Positions 16,427-25,054 are shown, counted from the first letter of the stretch. The stretch: 64,000 bases of DNA from an alpha proteobacterium BAL199 (GCA_000171835.1 ABHC01000017.1:79278-143277); one strand, 5' to 3'. Notes: generated from the sequence alone by a model not told the origin. Program-made: numbers and translations.

Positions 16427-17509
16427 CTAGGGGCGAAGCGCCAGAACCGACGGTGCGACTTGGGCGATCACCCGGGCCACGCCGTGACCGTCGACCAGCG
16501 TTCCAGCGATCTCGGACATCGCCGCTCGGCGTGCCGGGTCGCGCGCCAAGCCAAGGATGGACGCACCGAGACTGTCGGCGTCGAGATCGGCGAACGGTCC
16601 GAGCATCTGCGCAGCACCCAGCGCGTCCATCCGGCGGGCGGGAGCAATCTCTTCCGGCACCAATGCCCCCAGCAGCATCGGCGCGCCGCGGCTGGCGAGT
16701 TCCAGCACTGTCGATCCGCTGGCGGAGACCACCATGTCGGCTTCGTCCATCAGGCTGACCATGTCCTGGACGTCGTGCAGGACCTCGATCCCTCGATCGC
16801 TCCCCGCGGCAGACTGCAGCCGCGCAAGCGCCGGGTTGGCGGCGCCGACCACCAGTCGAATCTCGGCGAGGCCCGGTTCCGCCTCCCGAGCCCATTGGGC
16901 GGCGGCCAGGACTGTCGCCGAGACGCCAGCCGGATCGGCCCCGCCCAGCAACAGCAGCAGACGGCGTGCGACCAGCGGATGCTTGCGGGCCGGCACCGGG
17001 CGGGCGAACTCCGGCCGCAACAGGGCATAGCGCGGCCCGGCGAGGACGGCTGCGTCGGTCCGGCCGGCGTAGTGTTCGGTCTCGGCGTAGACGTTGTGAT
17101 TCACGACGAAGGCGCCGGGAACCCATGTCCGGGCGGCTGTATCGTCGACCATCAGCAGCGGCGCGCGGCTCGCGGCCAACGTTGCCAGGAACTCCTCGTC
17201 AAAAGTCCAACCATCGACCGCTACGAGATCGTTGTCGTCGAGCCAGACTGTCTCTCTGGGGTCCGGCAGAGGATGCACCGCGACCCCCCCGGCTTCGGCC
17301 CGACGGCGCAACGCGTCCGGCAATTGGTGGCTGGCCAGTTGGGCATTTCCCCCGGCGCGCAACCATCCCAGCGCGAGGGCGAGGCCGCGCATCACGTGCC
17401 CGGTGCCGATGGTGGGACCAGCATCGGCCCGGACCGTGAGGCGAGCACCGTTCAGCGAAGGCAGCCTTGGCGCTTCGCCGGTTCCGGAGCCGGTGTTACC
17501 TTCATCCAT
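16427..17509 (-). CDS. pseG: UDP-2,4-diacetamido-2,4,6-trideoxy-beta-L-altropyranose hydrolase
   Basis: 360-residue GT-B-fold UDP-sugar hydrolase of pseudaminic-acid synthesis; it releases UDP to give the free 6-deoxy-AltdiNAc used by PseI. Seen: LTVRADAGPTIGTGHVMRGLALA (the PseG signature with the catalytic His), VDDTAAR, a Gly-rich LLLLLGGADPAGVS loop, and ADMVVSASGSTVLELASRGAP. The only good start is ATG 17509, giving ~30 residues before the signature, longer than usual. It lies on the opposite strand to its pathway neighbours, with 25 bp between its start and the pseI start and 12 bp between its stop and that of TPR copy 1. Confidence 0.9.
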   Translation of the reverse strand: MDEGNTGSGTGEAPRLPSLNGARLTVRADAGPTIGTGHVMRGLALALGWLRAGGNAQLASHQLPDALRRRAEAGGVAVHPLPDPRETVWLDDNDLVAVDGWTFDEEFLATLAASRAPLLMVDDTAARTWVPGAFVVNHNVYAETEHYAGRTDAAVLAGPRYALLRPEFARPVPARKHPLVARRLLLLLGGADPAGVSATVLAAAQWAREAEPGLAEIRLVVGAANPALARLQSAAGSDRGIEVLHDVQDMVSLMDEADMVVSASGSTVLELASRGAPMLLGALVPEEIAPARRMDALGAAQMLGPFADLDADSLGASILGLARDPARRAAMSEIAGTLVDGHGVARVIAQVAPSVLALRP

Positions 17510-17534
17510 CGCGTGACCCATGCCGGGAACGATC

Positions 17535-18608
17535 ATGGCACCCACTATAACCATCGCCGGCCGGAAAATCGGCTCCGAGCATCCGCCCTACGTGGTGGCC
17601 GAGATGTCCGGCAACCACAACGGTGACATCGAACGCGCGTTCCGCATTCTGGAGGTCGCCAAGGAAGCCGGCGCCGATGCGGTCAAGCTGCAGACCTATC
17701 GGGCCGACACCATCACGATCGACCATGACGGGCCCGAGTTCTTGGTCAGGGGGGGGCTGTGGGACGGCCGCCGACTGTTCGAACTCTACGACGAAGCTCA
17801 TACGCCTTGGGACTGGCACGCGCCGATCTTTGCCCGGGCTCGCGAGGTCGGGATCACGGTGTTCTCGGCACCGTTCGATCCGACGGCGGTGGAACTGCTC
17901 GAATCGCTCAATGCCCCTGCCTACAAGATTGCATCGCCGGAGATCGTCGATTTGCCGTTGATCCGACGGGTCGCCCGGACCGGCAAACCGATGATCATCT
18001 CAACCGGCATGGCGACGTTCGAGGAAACCGAAGAAGCGGTGACGGCCGCGCGCGGCGCCGGTGCCGTCGAAATCGCGGTCCTCCACTGCGTGAGTGCCTA
18101 CCCGGCTCCGGCGAATGACACCAACCTGTCGACCATTCGCGACCTGGAGCGCCGGCTGGGTACCGTCGTCGGGTTGTCGGACCACACCATGGACACCACG
18201 ATTGCCACTCTGGCGGTCGGTATGGGCGCGGCCCTGATCGAGAAGCACGTCACGCTGGCGCGCGCCGACGGGGGAGTGGACAGCGCGTTCTCACTGGAGC
18301 CGATGGAACTGGCCCGGCTGGTGCTGGATGCCCGGATCGCCAAGGCGGCGATAGGGCAGCCGGCCTATGGCCCGCTGGAGTCCGAGAAGACCGTGCTGAA
18401 GTTTCGCCGGTCGCTGTACGTCGTGGCCGACGTCAAGGCGGGGGGGGTGCTTACCGAAGCCGCGGTGCGCTCGATCCGACCCGCCATGGGGTTGGCGCCC
18501 AAATGGCTCGACAGTGTGCTGGGGCGCCGCGCCGCGCGCGATCTGAAGCGTGGCGAACCTCTGGCGGCTGACATGGTCGATGGCGGGATCCCGGGCTTCG
18601 ATGGCTAG
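17535..18608 (+). CDS. pseI: Pseudaminic acid synthase
   Basis: 357-residue NeuB-family enzyme that condenses 6-deoxy-AltdiNAc with phosphoenolpyruvate. The TIM-barrel part shows PPYVVAEMSGNHNGDIERA, GADAVKLQTYRADTITID, YKIASPEIVDLPLI, TGMATFEE, LHCVSAYPAP and GLSDHTMDTTIA. GAALIEKHVTLARADGGVDSAFSLEP precedes the C-terminal SAF antifreeze-like domain (LYVVADVKAGGVLTEAAVRSIRP). The PEP- and metal-site residues of NeuB/PseI are kept. ATG 17535 gives the usual short N-terminus; ATG 17520 is in frame. The gene overlaps the second TPR gene by 8 bp (ATGGCTAG). Confidence 0.93.
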   Translation: MAPTITIAGRKIGSEHPPYVVAEMSGNHNGDIERAFRILEVAKEAGADAVKLQTYRADTITIDHDGPEFLVRGGLWDGRRLFELYDEAHTPWDWHAPIFARAREVGITVFSAPFDPTAVELLESLNAPAYKIASPEIVDLPLIRRVARTGKPMIISTGMATFEETEEAVTAARGAGAVEIAVLHCVSAYPAPANDTNLSTIRDLERRLGTVVGLSDHTMDTTIATLAVGMGAALIEKHVTLARADGGVDSAFSLEPMELARLVLDARIAKAAIGQPAYGPLESEKTVLKFRRSLYVVADVKAGGVLTEAAVRSIRPAMGLAPKWLDSVLGRRAARDLKRGEPLAADMVDGGIPGFDG

Positions 18609-20433
18609 CCGGCCACGGTTCGGCGGGCTGTCGCTGGAGTCAGGGTTCGCCCTGCATCGTGCAGGAAAGCTGCGCGAGGCGGCAGCGATCTACGGCCAAG
18701 TGCTGCAAGCCAATCCGAAGCAGGCCGACGCGCTGCACCTGCTTGGCCTCGTCCTGCATCAGCTTGGCGATCACCTCAAGGCCGACGCGTTCATGTCGCA
18801 GGCGATCCGGCTGAATCCGAAGGCACCGGCGTATCGCAACAATCACGGTATGGTGCTCAAGGCGCTGGGTATGGATACCAAGGCCGTTGCAAGTTTCCGT
18901 GCAGCGCTCCAGTTGGACCCGGTGAATGCCGACGCGCTCGCCAATCTGGGTGGCTCATTGCCGTGGTCTTCGCGCGAGCAGGAGGCTCGGCGATCGTTTC
19001 GGCGGGCATGCCTGTTGGTCCCAGCCCACGACGAAGGGTTGGCGAGCCTGGGCGCGATGGAGCGCGCGACAGGCCATCTTGACCGGGCAATGGTGGCTCA
19101 TCGTCGGGCGTTGACGGTTCAGCCGCTGCTGGCGGCCCGCCGACTGAACGTCGGCTCGTGCCTGGTCGAAGACGACCGCTATGACGAGGCCAGGGGTTAC
19201 CTGGTCGAGGCGACCCTGCTTGATCCTGCCTTGCCGGAAGCGTGGAGCGACCTGGGCTTCCTGCTGATGGGCCGGATGCAGGTGACTCAGGCCGAGCGGT
19301 GCTTTCGCCGGTCACTCGCGATTCGGCCGAGGCACGGACCAGCGTGGGCCGGCCGGGCCGAGACCGCGTATGTGGCCGGTGATGCGTCGGCAGCCGTTCA
19401 GGCATCGCAACGGGCGGTGGAGCTCGATCCGGCAAACCCGCATCTCCGACTGCGGCTCGGCATGCACCGGCTGGCGACCGGTGACCTGGAGCGCGGTTGG
19501 GTCGACCACGATGCGATGTGGCGCAAGCCCGACGCGGTCAAACGAATCGGAATGCCGCCGCGCTGGGACGGCGGTCCGCTGGGGGGCAAGACCTTGCTCG
19601 TCACAGCCGACCAGGGTGTCGGCGACGAGTTGCTGTTCGCATCCTGCATCCCGGACGCGATCCGGGCGGCCGGCCGTGTGGTCCTGGAGTGCGATCCCCG
19701 GCTGGTTGATCTGTTCAGGCGGTCGTTTCCCGATGTGTTCGTTCACGCGTATGAGCGCGGCGGAACCCGGATCAGGCCGATTCAGCGCTATGACTGGATT
19801 CCCCGCGAACTGGTTCCGGACCGGATGATCGAGGCCGGTGCGATGATGCGCTGGTTCCGGCCCACGGTGGCCTCGCTCGACGCGGCGGGAACGCCGTGGC
19901 TGACCCCCGATCCAGTGCGGGTCGCCGAGATGCGCGATGCCCTCGACGAACTCGGGCCGGGCCTGAAAATCGGCCTCTCGTGGCGCAGCATGCGGCTGAC
20001 CGAAACCCGCAATGCCCACTACCCGGGACTGGCGCCGTTTGAGCCGTTGTTGCGAGTACCGGGGGTCCAGTTCGTGTGCCTGCAGTACGGCACCGATTGG
20101 GAGCCGGAGCTCCGCGAGACAGACGCATCGGTGAACGTAATTCCGGGCCTGGATACGACGGCGGACCTGGATGGCGTGACCGCACTGGTCGCGGCACTCG
20201 ACGGCGTGATCTGTCCGTCGAGCACCCTCGGCTGGATCGGTGCTGCGGTCGGCAGGCCGGTTTGGCTGCTGTACAACACGCCGATGTTCCTGGAGTTCGG
20301 CACCGACCGCCTGCCCGGATTCCCGACCGTCCGGCCGTACCGGAAGAACCAGCCGGAGCCGTGGGAGCCGATGCTGCAGCGGGTCGCCGAGGACCTCGCC
20401 GGTTGGGCCGCTCAGTCGCCGGACGCCGGCTGA
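18601..20433 (+). CDS. TPR-glycosyltransferase fusion, FlmG-like flagellin modification protein (copy 2)
   Basis: 610 residues, collinear with the 14585-16414 protein: the same TPR block (GFALHRAGKLREAAAIYGQV, FRAALQLDPVNADALANLG) and the same glycosyltransferase-like half (ADQGVGDELLFASCIPDAI, VLECDPRLVDLFRRSFPD, KIGLSWRSMR, GLDTTADLDGVTALVAALDGVICPSSTLGWIGAA). The level of identity suggests an in-locus duplication, with different flagellins or acceptors as possible reasons to keep both. It starts inside the pseI stop (8-bp overlap) and is probably the last gene of the plus-strand unit. Its 3' end overlaps the convergent transporter gene by 22 bp. Confidence 0.85.
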   Translation: MASRPRFGGLSLESGFALHRAGKLREAAAIYGQVLQANPKQADALHLLGLVLHQLGDHLKADAFMSQAIRLNPKAPAYRNNHGMVLKALGMDTKAVASFRAALQLDPVNADALANLGGSLPWSSREQEARRSFRRACLLVPAHDEGLASLGAMERATGHLDRAMVAHRRALTVQPLLAARRLNVGSCLVEDDRYDEARGYLVEATLLDPALPEAWSDLGFLLMGRMQVTQAERCFRRSLAIRPRHGPAWAGRAETAYVAGDASAAVQASQRAVELDPANPHLRLRLGMHRLATGDLERGWVDHDAMWRKPDAVKRIGMPPRWDGGPLGGKTLLVTADQGVGDELLFASCIPDAIRAAGRVVLECDPRLVDLFRRSFPDVFVHAYERGGTRIRPIQRYDWIPRELVPDRMIEAGAMMRWFRPTVASLDAAGTPWLTPDPVRVAEMRDALDELGPGLKIGLSWRSMRLTETRNAHYPGLAPFEPLLRVPGVQFVCLQYGTDWEPELRETDASVNVIPGLDTTADLDGVTALVAALDGVICPSSTLGWIGAAVGRPVWLLYNTPMFLEFGTDRLPGFPTVRPYRKNQPEPWEPMLQRVAEDLAGWAAQSPDAG

Positions 20434-21350
20434 TCGCGGGTCACGGCGACCCGGCGCCGACTTTCCCGATAGGTGATGTACAGCCCGCTGCCGACGATCA
20501 CGGTGGATCCCACCAAGGTCCAGAAGTCCGGAAACGTGCCGAACACCAGCCAGCTCAGCACCGTCACCATCAACAACTGACCGTAGTTGAGCGGAGCGAG
20601 GAACGACGCTTCGCCGAGCTGGAACGCCCTGATGACGAAGTAGTGTCCGACCCCACCGATCATGCCCAGCAGGCAGAACAGCCCGGCATCCGTCAGAGAG
20701 TGTGGCGTCACCCACTCGAACGGCACGGCGATCGATGACAGCACGGCGCCGACGACCGCGATGTAGGTGATCGAGGTCTCGGGGGTGTCGGCCGCCGAGG
20801 TCTTGCGGGTGACGATCTGGTAGACGGCGTAGGAGAACGCCGTTCCCAGGATCAGCAGCATGGCCCAGTGGGTCTCGCCGCCGCCGGGCCGGATGATGAT
20901 CATCGCCCCGGCAAATCCGACCGCGACGGCCGCCCAACGCCGAGCCCCCACCACCTCGCCCAGGAACGGGGCGGCCAGTGCCGTCACGATCAGCGGCGAG
21001 GTGAAGTTGATCGCGCTGGCGGTCGGCACCGGGATCCAGCGCAGCGCCGTGAAGAAGCACACCGTCGAGACGAACATCAGCAGGGACCGCACAATGTGCA
21101 CGCCCGGCCGGGTGGCGCGCAGCAGACCGAGGCCATGGCGCGGCATGAACATCAGCAGCATAAACACCAGATGCCCGGTGTAGCGCGCCCACAGGATCTG
21201 CGTGGTCGGGTAGTCGGTCGACAGGAACTTGGCCGCAACGTTCATGAACGGCAGGACAGTGATCGCCACTCCCATGAACAGGAAGGCGGTGATGGTGTCG
21301 CGAGTTCCGGTGGTGGCCGGTGAGGTGGGCGGCGGGGTGCCGAGCGGCAT
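20412..21350 (-). CDS. EamA/DMT-family transporter, RhaT-like
   Basis: 312-residue inner-membrane protein with about ten hydrophobic helices in two EamA halves. Seen: TITAFLFMGVAITVLPFMNVAAKFL, the RYTGHLVFMLLMF helix, VPTASAINFTSPLIVTALAAPFLGEVVG ending the first half, and LAPLNYGQLLMVTVLSWLVFGTFPD in the second. DMT exporters move small metabolites or amino acids; the substrate is not predictable. The ATG at 21350 gives a short cytoplasmic lead; an upstream in-frame start at 21386 is less likely. Confidence 0.88.
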   Translation of the reverse strand: MPLGTPPPTSPATTGTRDTITAFLFMGVAITVLPFMNVAAKFLSTDYPTTQILWARYTGHLVFMLLMFMPRHGLGLLRATRPGVHIVRSLLMFVSTVCFFTALRWIPVPTASAINFTSPLIVTALAAPFLGEVVGARRWAAVAVGFAGAMIIIRPGGGETHWAMLLILGTAFSYAVYQIVTRKTSAADTPETSITYIAVVGAVLSSIAVPFEWVTPHSLTDAGLFCLLGMIGGVGHYFVIRAFQLGEASFLAPLNYGQLLMVTVLSWLVFGTFPDFWTLVGSTVIVGSGLYITYRESRRRVAVTRDQPASGD

Positions 21351-21487
21351 GGATGTAGAGTAATGCTGCGCTGCAGCGACTGGCAAGCGTTCGTCGGCGT
21401 TGAATTATCTCTGGTCGTGGAGCGCCGCACGGGCTTCCCTTGGGCGAGAGGGCGGCGCTATCGTCCAGAGCATCAAGGAGAACGGCC

Positions 21488-22156
21488 ATGACCATGCGGC
21501 TGCTGAATTTCACCACGCCTGACGGGCCGGCGACGGTCGCGGTCGAGAACTGCGTCGTGGCCGGGTGGACCGGGCGCGATAAGGCGGCACTCGACCACCA
21601 CATCGAGGAACTGGCGGCGATCGGAGTTCCGGGGCCGAGCACCGTGCCGCTGTACTACCGGGTCGCGGTCGAGCAGGTGGTGCAGCGCACCTCGGTCCAG
21701 GTGCTGGGTGGCGACAGTTCGGGCGAGGTGGAACCGGTCCTGATTGCGACCGAGAACGGCTTGTTGCTGACGGTGGGTTCAGACCACACCGATCGCAAGG
21801 TCGAGAGCTACTCGATCCCGGTATCCAAGCAGATGTGCCCTAAGGTACTGGCGACCACGGCGTGGCCGGTGACCCTCGGGCCTTGGATGGACCGCCTGAC
21901 CATCGAGAGCCGGGCGCTGATCGATGGCCGCGAAGTCGTCTACCAATCGGGTACCCTCGCGATGATCCGGCCGCTGGCTGAACTGATCGACGGCTACGGC
22001 GGCTTGAAGCCTGGAACGGTGATGCTGTGCGGCACCGTCCCGGTGGTCGGCGGCCTGCGCCATGCCGACCGCTTCTCCATGCGGCTGGCGGATCCGGATA
22101 CCGGGGCCGCGGTCGAACACACCTATTCCATCGAAACCTTGCCGGTAGTCCTGTGA
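21488..22156 (+). CDS. DUF2848 protein (FAH-like fold)
   Basis: 222-residue DUF2848 member. Seen: LNFTTPDGPATVAVENCVVAGWTGRD at the start, VPLYYRVAVEQVVQ, TVGSDHTDRKVE, SKQMCPKVLATTAWP and GTVMLCGTVPVVGGLRHADRFSMRLADP, the last resembling the FAH fold. Function is not established; members often sit next to amidases, as here, where its stop overlaps the amidase start (TGATG). The pair probably acts on one amide- or imide-containing substrate. AAGGAG precedes the ATG at 21488. Confidence 0.8.
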   Translation: MTMRLLNFTTPDGPATVAVENCVVAGWTGRDKAALDHHIEELAAIGVPGPSTVPLYYRVAVEQVVQRTSVQVLGGDSSGEVEPVLIATENGLLLTVGSDHTDRKVESYSIPVSKQMCPKVLATTAWPVTLGPWMDRLTIESRALIDGREVVYQSGTLAMIRPLAELIDGYGGLKPGTVMLCGTVPVVGGLRHADRFSMRLADPDTGAAVEHTYSIETLPVVL

Positions 22157-23511
22157 TGAGCTTTGCGCCGCTGACCCCGATCGCGACCCTGTTGACCGAC
22201 CTGGAGGTCGGCCGCACCAGCGCGACCGCTTTGCTGGAAACCGCGCTCGAACGCGCTGCCGATCCGGCAGGCGAGGGGGCTCGGGTGTTCGTCCATCAGA
22301 TGGTCGATACCGCGCGGGCCGAGGCCGAGGCCAGCGACGGGTTGCGCAGGGCCGGGGTGGCGCCGCGGCCCCTCGAAGGCCTGCCGATCTCGATCAAGGA
22401 CCTGTTCGACGTTCGCGGCCATGTCACGACCGCTGGATCGAAGGTCCTGGCCGACGAACCACCGGCCGAGGTTGATGCCCCGATTGTTGCCCGATTGCGG
22501 GCAGCCGGCGCCGTGCTGGTCGGCCGAACCAACATGACCGAGTTCGCGTTCTCCGGCATCGGCATCAACCCGCACAACGGCACGCCGGCCAACCCCTGGG
22601 ACCGCGACACCCGGCGGATTCCGGGCGGATCGTCGTCCGGCGCGGCGGTCAGCGTGGCCGACGGCATGGCGACGGTCGGGATCGGTTCCGATACCGGCGG
22701 TTCGGTGCGGATCCCGAGCGGGTTGTGCGGGCTGGCAGGGTTCAAGCCGACCCAGCGCCGGGTTCCGACCGTAGGTGCCTGTGCACTGTCGCCCACGCTC
22801 GACTCGATCGGTCCGTTGGCGCCGACGGTCGCCTGTGCCGCGCGGGTCCATCAGGTGATGGCCGGCGAGCCGGTGCGTCCGATCGGCCGCCGGTCGGTTG
22901 CCGGATTGCGTTTCGCGGTGCCGCAGAGCCTGGTGTTGGAGGATCTCGACGGCACCACCGCGCAATGCTTCGAGGCAGCGCTGTCGCGCCTGTCAGCCGC
23001 CGGCGCGGTAATTACCGAGATTCCGTTCAAGGAATTGCTGGCGATCTCCGAAGCCAACGCCAAGGGCGGTTTTGCCGCGGTCGAATGCTACGAACTGCAC
23101 AGCCGGCATGTGATCCGCGCGCCCGATCTGTTCGACCCGCGTGTCGTCGTGCGGATCCGCCGCGCCGGTGAGCAGTCGGCGGTCGACTACATCACGTTGG
23201 TAAGACGCCGGGCCGAAATTCAAGCGGCCTGCAACGCCGTCACGGCACCGTTCGACGCGGTCTTGATGCCCACCACCGCGCGAATCGCTCCGCCGATCGC
23301 CGAGTTGGAGGCGAGCGACGAAGCGTTCGCCAAGAACAACATCCTCATGTTGCGCAACTGCTCGGTCGGCAACTTCCTCGACCGGTGTGCTGCGACAGTG
23401 CCGGTGCAAGAGCCGGGCTCGGCGCCGGTCGGACTGATGCTGATGGGCGAGACCATGGGTGACGATGCCCTGCTGTCGGTGTCGGCGGCGGTCGAGTCCG
23501 TCTTCCGGTAA
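22156..23511 (+). CDS. Amidase signature family amidohydrolase
   Basis: 451-residue amidase signature enzyme. The Ser-cisSer-Lys triad is present: Lys in LPISIKDLFDV, and the two Ser in IPGGSSSGAAV and GIGSDTGGSVRIPSGLCG. The Gly/Ser-rich core and C-terminal ALLSVSAAVE are standard. It hydrolyses an amide in the cytoplasm; it lacks the gatA neighbourhood (gatC/gatB), so it is a metabolic amidase. The ATG at 22156 overlaps the DUF2848 stop; the frame extends upstream but only through that gene. The two genes form a translationally coupled pair. Confidence 0.9.
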   Translation: MSFAPLTPIATLLTDLEVGRTSATALLETALERAADPAGEGARVFVHQMVDTARAEAEASDGLRRAGVAPRPLEGLPISIKDLFDVRGHVTTAGSKVLADEPPAEVDAPIVARLRAAGAVLVGRTNMTEFAFSGIGINPHNGTPANPWDRDTRRIPGGSSSGAAVSVADGMATVGIGSDTGGSVRIPSGLCGLAGFKPTQRRVPTVGACALSPTLDSIGPLAPTVACAARVHQVMAGEPVRPIGRRSVAGLRFAVPQSLVLEDLDGTTAQCFEAALSRLSAAGAVITEIPFKELLAISEANAKGGFAAVECYELHSRHVIRAPDLFDPRVVVRIRRAGEQSAVDYITLVRRRAEIQAACNAVTAPFDAVLMPTTARIAPPIAELEASDEAFAKNNILMLRNCSVGNFLDRCAATVPVQEPGSAPVGLMLMGETMGDDALLSVSAAVESVFR

Positions 23512-23649
23512 AACTCCGGTCTCACGACCCTGCGACATTCTGTCGACTGTTCAAGACCTTGCCGGGTGGGCTTTGCGCACTCAGGTCTACAGGCGTAGCG
23601 TATGGAGTCGGAGCCTATCCCGGCCCGGCATAGATGAAAGGAGGTGCGT

Positions 23650-23817
23650 ATGACCACCACCGATCGGATTGATAGCCTGCGTAGCCGTCATGCAACCCTG
23701 GAGGCCAAGCTCGAACGCGAAGAGTGTAGGCCTCATCCCGACGATGTCACCGTGCACGACCTGAAACGTCAGAAGCTCGCCATCAAAGACGAGATCATGC
23801 GTCTGGAGCGCGTGTAG
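23650..23817 (+). CDS. DUF465 (YdcH-like) small coiled-coil protein
   Basis: 55-residue helical protein: DRIDSLRSRHATLEAKLEREE, then CRPHPDDVTVHDLKRQKLAIKDEIMRLERV. The pattern of a helix, a short turn with PD, and LK..KL.IKDEI..L is that of DUF465. Function unknown. The ATG at 23650 has an outstanding ribosome site, AAAGGAGGTG, 4 bases upstream, so it is probably well expressed. It ends 20 bp before the IS630 insertion, which may have removed its natural terminator. Confidence 0.85.
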   Translation: MTTTDRIDSLRSRHATLEAKLEREECRPHPDDVTVHDLKRQKLAIKDEIMRLERV

Positions 23818-23836
23818 TCGAGACTTTCCCACCTAT

Positions 23837-23856
23837 CTAGTGGATAAAATCCGACA
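23837..23856 (+). repeat. IS630 left terminal inverted repeat
   Basis: CTAGTGGATAAAATCCGACA, including the flanking C and TA target. It matches the inverted right end at 18 of 20 positions. Confidence 0.88.
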
Positions 23857-24990
23857 TTAGAATCCCGCTCAGGATTCCCGCGGGTTCGGTGGCGTGCGAG
23901 TCTGGGGCATGCGCACCGGGATCAGCTTCACCGTCAGTACCGCCGATCGCGCCCGCCTGGAGGCGATCGTGGCGGACCGCAACAGCCCGCAAAAGCACGT
24001 CTGGCGCTGCCGGATTGTGCTGCTCACCGCCGCGGGCCTGGGCACCAACGCGATCATGCGCGAGGCCGGGGTCGCCAAGACGGCGGTCTGGCGCTGGCAG
24101 GAGCGCTTCGCCGCCGAAGGCGTGGACGGGCTGCTGCGGGACAAGACGCGCCCGTCGCGGATCCCGCCGCTGGACCCCTCGGTGGCCGAGCGCGTCGTCG
24201 CCCTGACCCTGACCGATCCGCCCGGCGAGACGACCCACTGGACCGCCGCAACGATGGCGGCACAGACCGGCATCTCGGTTAGTTCGGTGCAGCGGATCTG
24301 GCGTGCTCACGGTTTGGCCCCGCATCGGATCCGGCAGTTCAAGCTCTCGAACGACCCGGAGTTCGTGACCAAGCTGCGCGACGTGGTCGGGCTCTATGTC
24401 GACCCGCCGGCCCACGCCATCGTGCTCAGCGTCGACGAGAAGAGCCAGATCCAGGCGCTCGACCGCACCCAGCCCGGCCTGCCGCTGAAGAAGGGCCGCG
24501 CCGGCACCATGACCCACGACTACAAGCGCCATGGCACCACCACCTTGTTCGCTGCCCTCAACGTGCTCGACGGCACCGTCATCGGCCGCAACATGCAGCG
24601 TCACCGCCACCAGGAGTTCATCCGCTTCCTCAACCACATCGAGGCCCAGGTTCCGGCCGGCAAGGTGATCCACGCCGTCCTCGACAACTACGCCGCCCAC
24701 AAGCACCCCAAGGTCCGCGCCTGGCTGCACCGCCATCCCCGCTGGACCTTCCACTTCGTGCCGACCTCATGTTCCTGGCTCAACGCCGTCGAAGGCTTCT
24801 TCGCCAGGCTCGCCAAGCGCCGCCTCAAGCGCGGCGTCTTCCGCTCTGTCGCCGACCTCCAGGCCGCCATCAACCGCTTCCTCGACGAGCACAACGCCTC
24901 AGATCCGAAGCCCTTCAACTGGACAGCCGATCCCGACAAAATCATCGCCGCCGTCAGGCGTGGGCACCAAGTGTTGGATTCTATCCACTA
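23838..24990. mobile_element. IS630-family insertion sequence, complete
   Basis: An element of about 1.15 kb with one transposase gene, bounded by terminal inverted repeats that match at 18 of 20 positions. TA dinucleotides at 23838-23839 and 24989-24990 fit the TA target duplication of the IS630/Tc1-mariner group. Both ends and the reading frame are intact, so it may still be active. It lies between the DUF465 gene and the end of an acyl-CoA synthetase gene and breaks no recognisable gene. Confidence 0.9.
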
Positions 24991-24991
24991 G
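23909..24991 (+). CDS. IS630-family transposase
   Basis: 360 residues from ATG 23909 (in-frame GTG at 23894). The N-terminal part has paired helix-turn-helix regions (IMREAGVAKTAVWRWQERFAAEGVDGLL, AAQTGISVSSVQRIWRAHGL). The C-terminal DDE part has AIVLSVDEKSQIQALDRTQPGLPL (first Asp), VIHAVLDNYAAHKHPKVRAWL (second Asp) and TSCSWLNAVEGFFARLAKRRL (Glu). All are intact. The last sense codon is CAC within the inverted repeat, and the TAG stop is made from the TA target duplication plus the next chromosomal base. Confidence 0.93.
   Translation: MRTGISFTVSTADRARLEAIVADRNSPQKHVWRCRIVLLTAAGLGTNAIMREAGVAKTAVWRWQERFAAEGVDGLLRDKTRPSRIPPLDPSVAERVVALTLTDPPGETTHWTAATMAAQTGISVSSVQRIWRAHGLAPHRIRQFKLSNDPEFVTKLRDVVGLYVDPPAHAIVLSVDEKSQIQALDRTQPGLPLKKGRAGTMTHDYKRHGTTTLFAALNVLDGTVIGRNMQRHRHQEFIRFLNHIEAQVPAGKVIHAVLDNYAAHKHPKVRAWLHRHPRWTFHFVPTSCSWLNAVEGFFARLAKRRLKRGVFRSVADLQAAINRFLDEHNASDPKPFNWTADPDKIIAAVRRGHQVLDSIH
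24972..24991 (-). repeat. IS630 right terminal inverted repeat
   Basis: Read on the minus strand this is CTAGTGGATAGAATCCAACA, the inverted partner of the left end, including the TA target and one flanking base. The transposase reading frame runs through it to its last codon. Confidence 0.88.
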
Positions 24992-25022
24992 AACCGCTGG
25001 CCCTGTCAGCGGGTCGGCACCG

Positions 25023-25053
25023 AAGCCCGCCTTCGGCTCGGAAGGCGGGCTTT
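25023..25053. terminator. Bidirectional hairpin terminator
   Basis: AAGCCCGCCTTC (25023-25034) and GAAGGCGGGCTT (25041-25052) form a perfect 12-bp stem with a 6-base loop; a short T run follows on the plus strand. It lies 2 bp after the stop of the minus-strand synthetase gene and 31 bp beyond the IS630 right end. Confidence 0.7.
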
Positions 25054-25054
25054 G

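Noticed and set aside
19312..21642. 776-codon minus-strand frame
   Set aside because: It runs antisense to the second TPR-glycosyltransferase and through the transporter gene in another frame; composition is Arg/Pro-rich with no domain, typical of GC-rich shadow frames.
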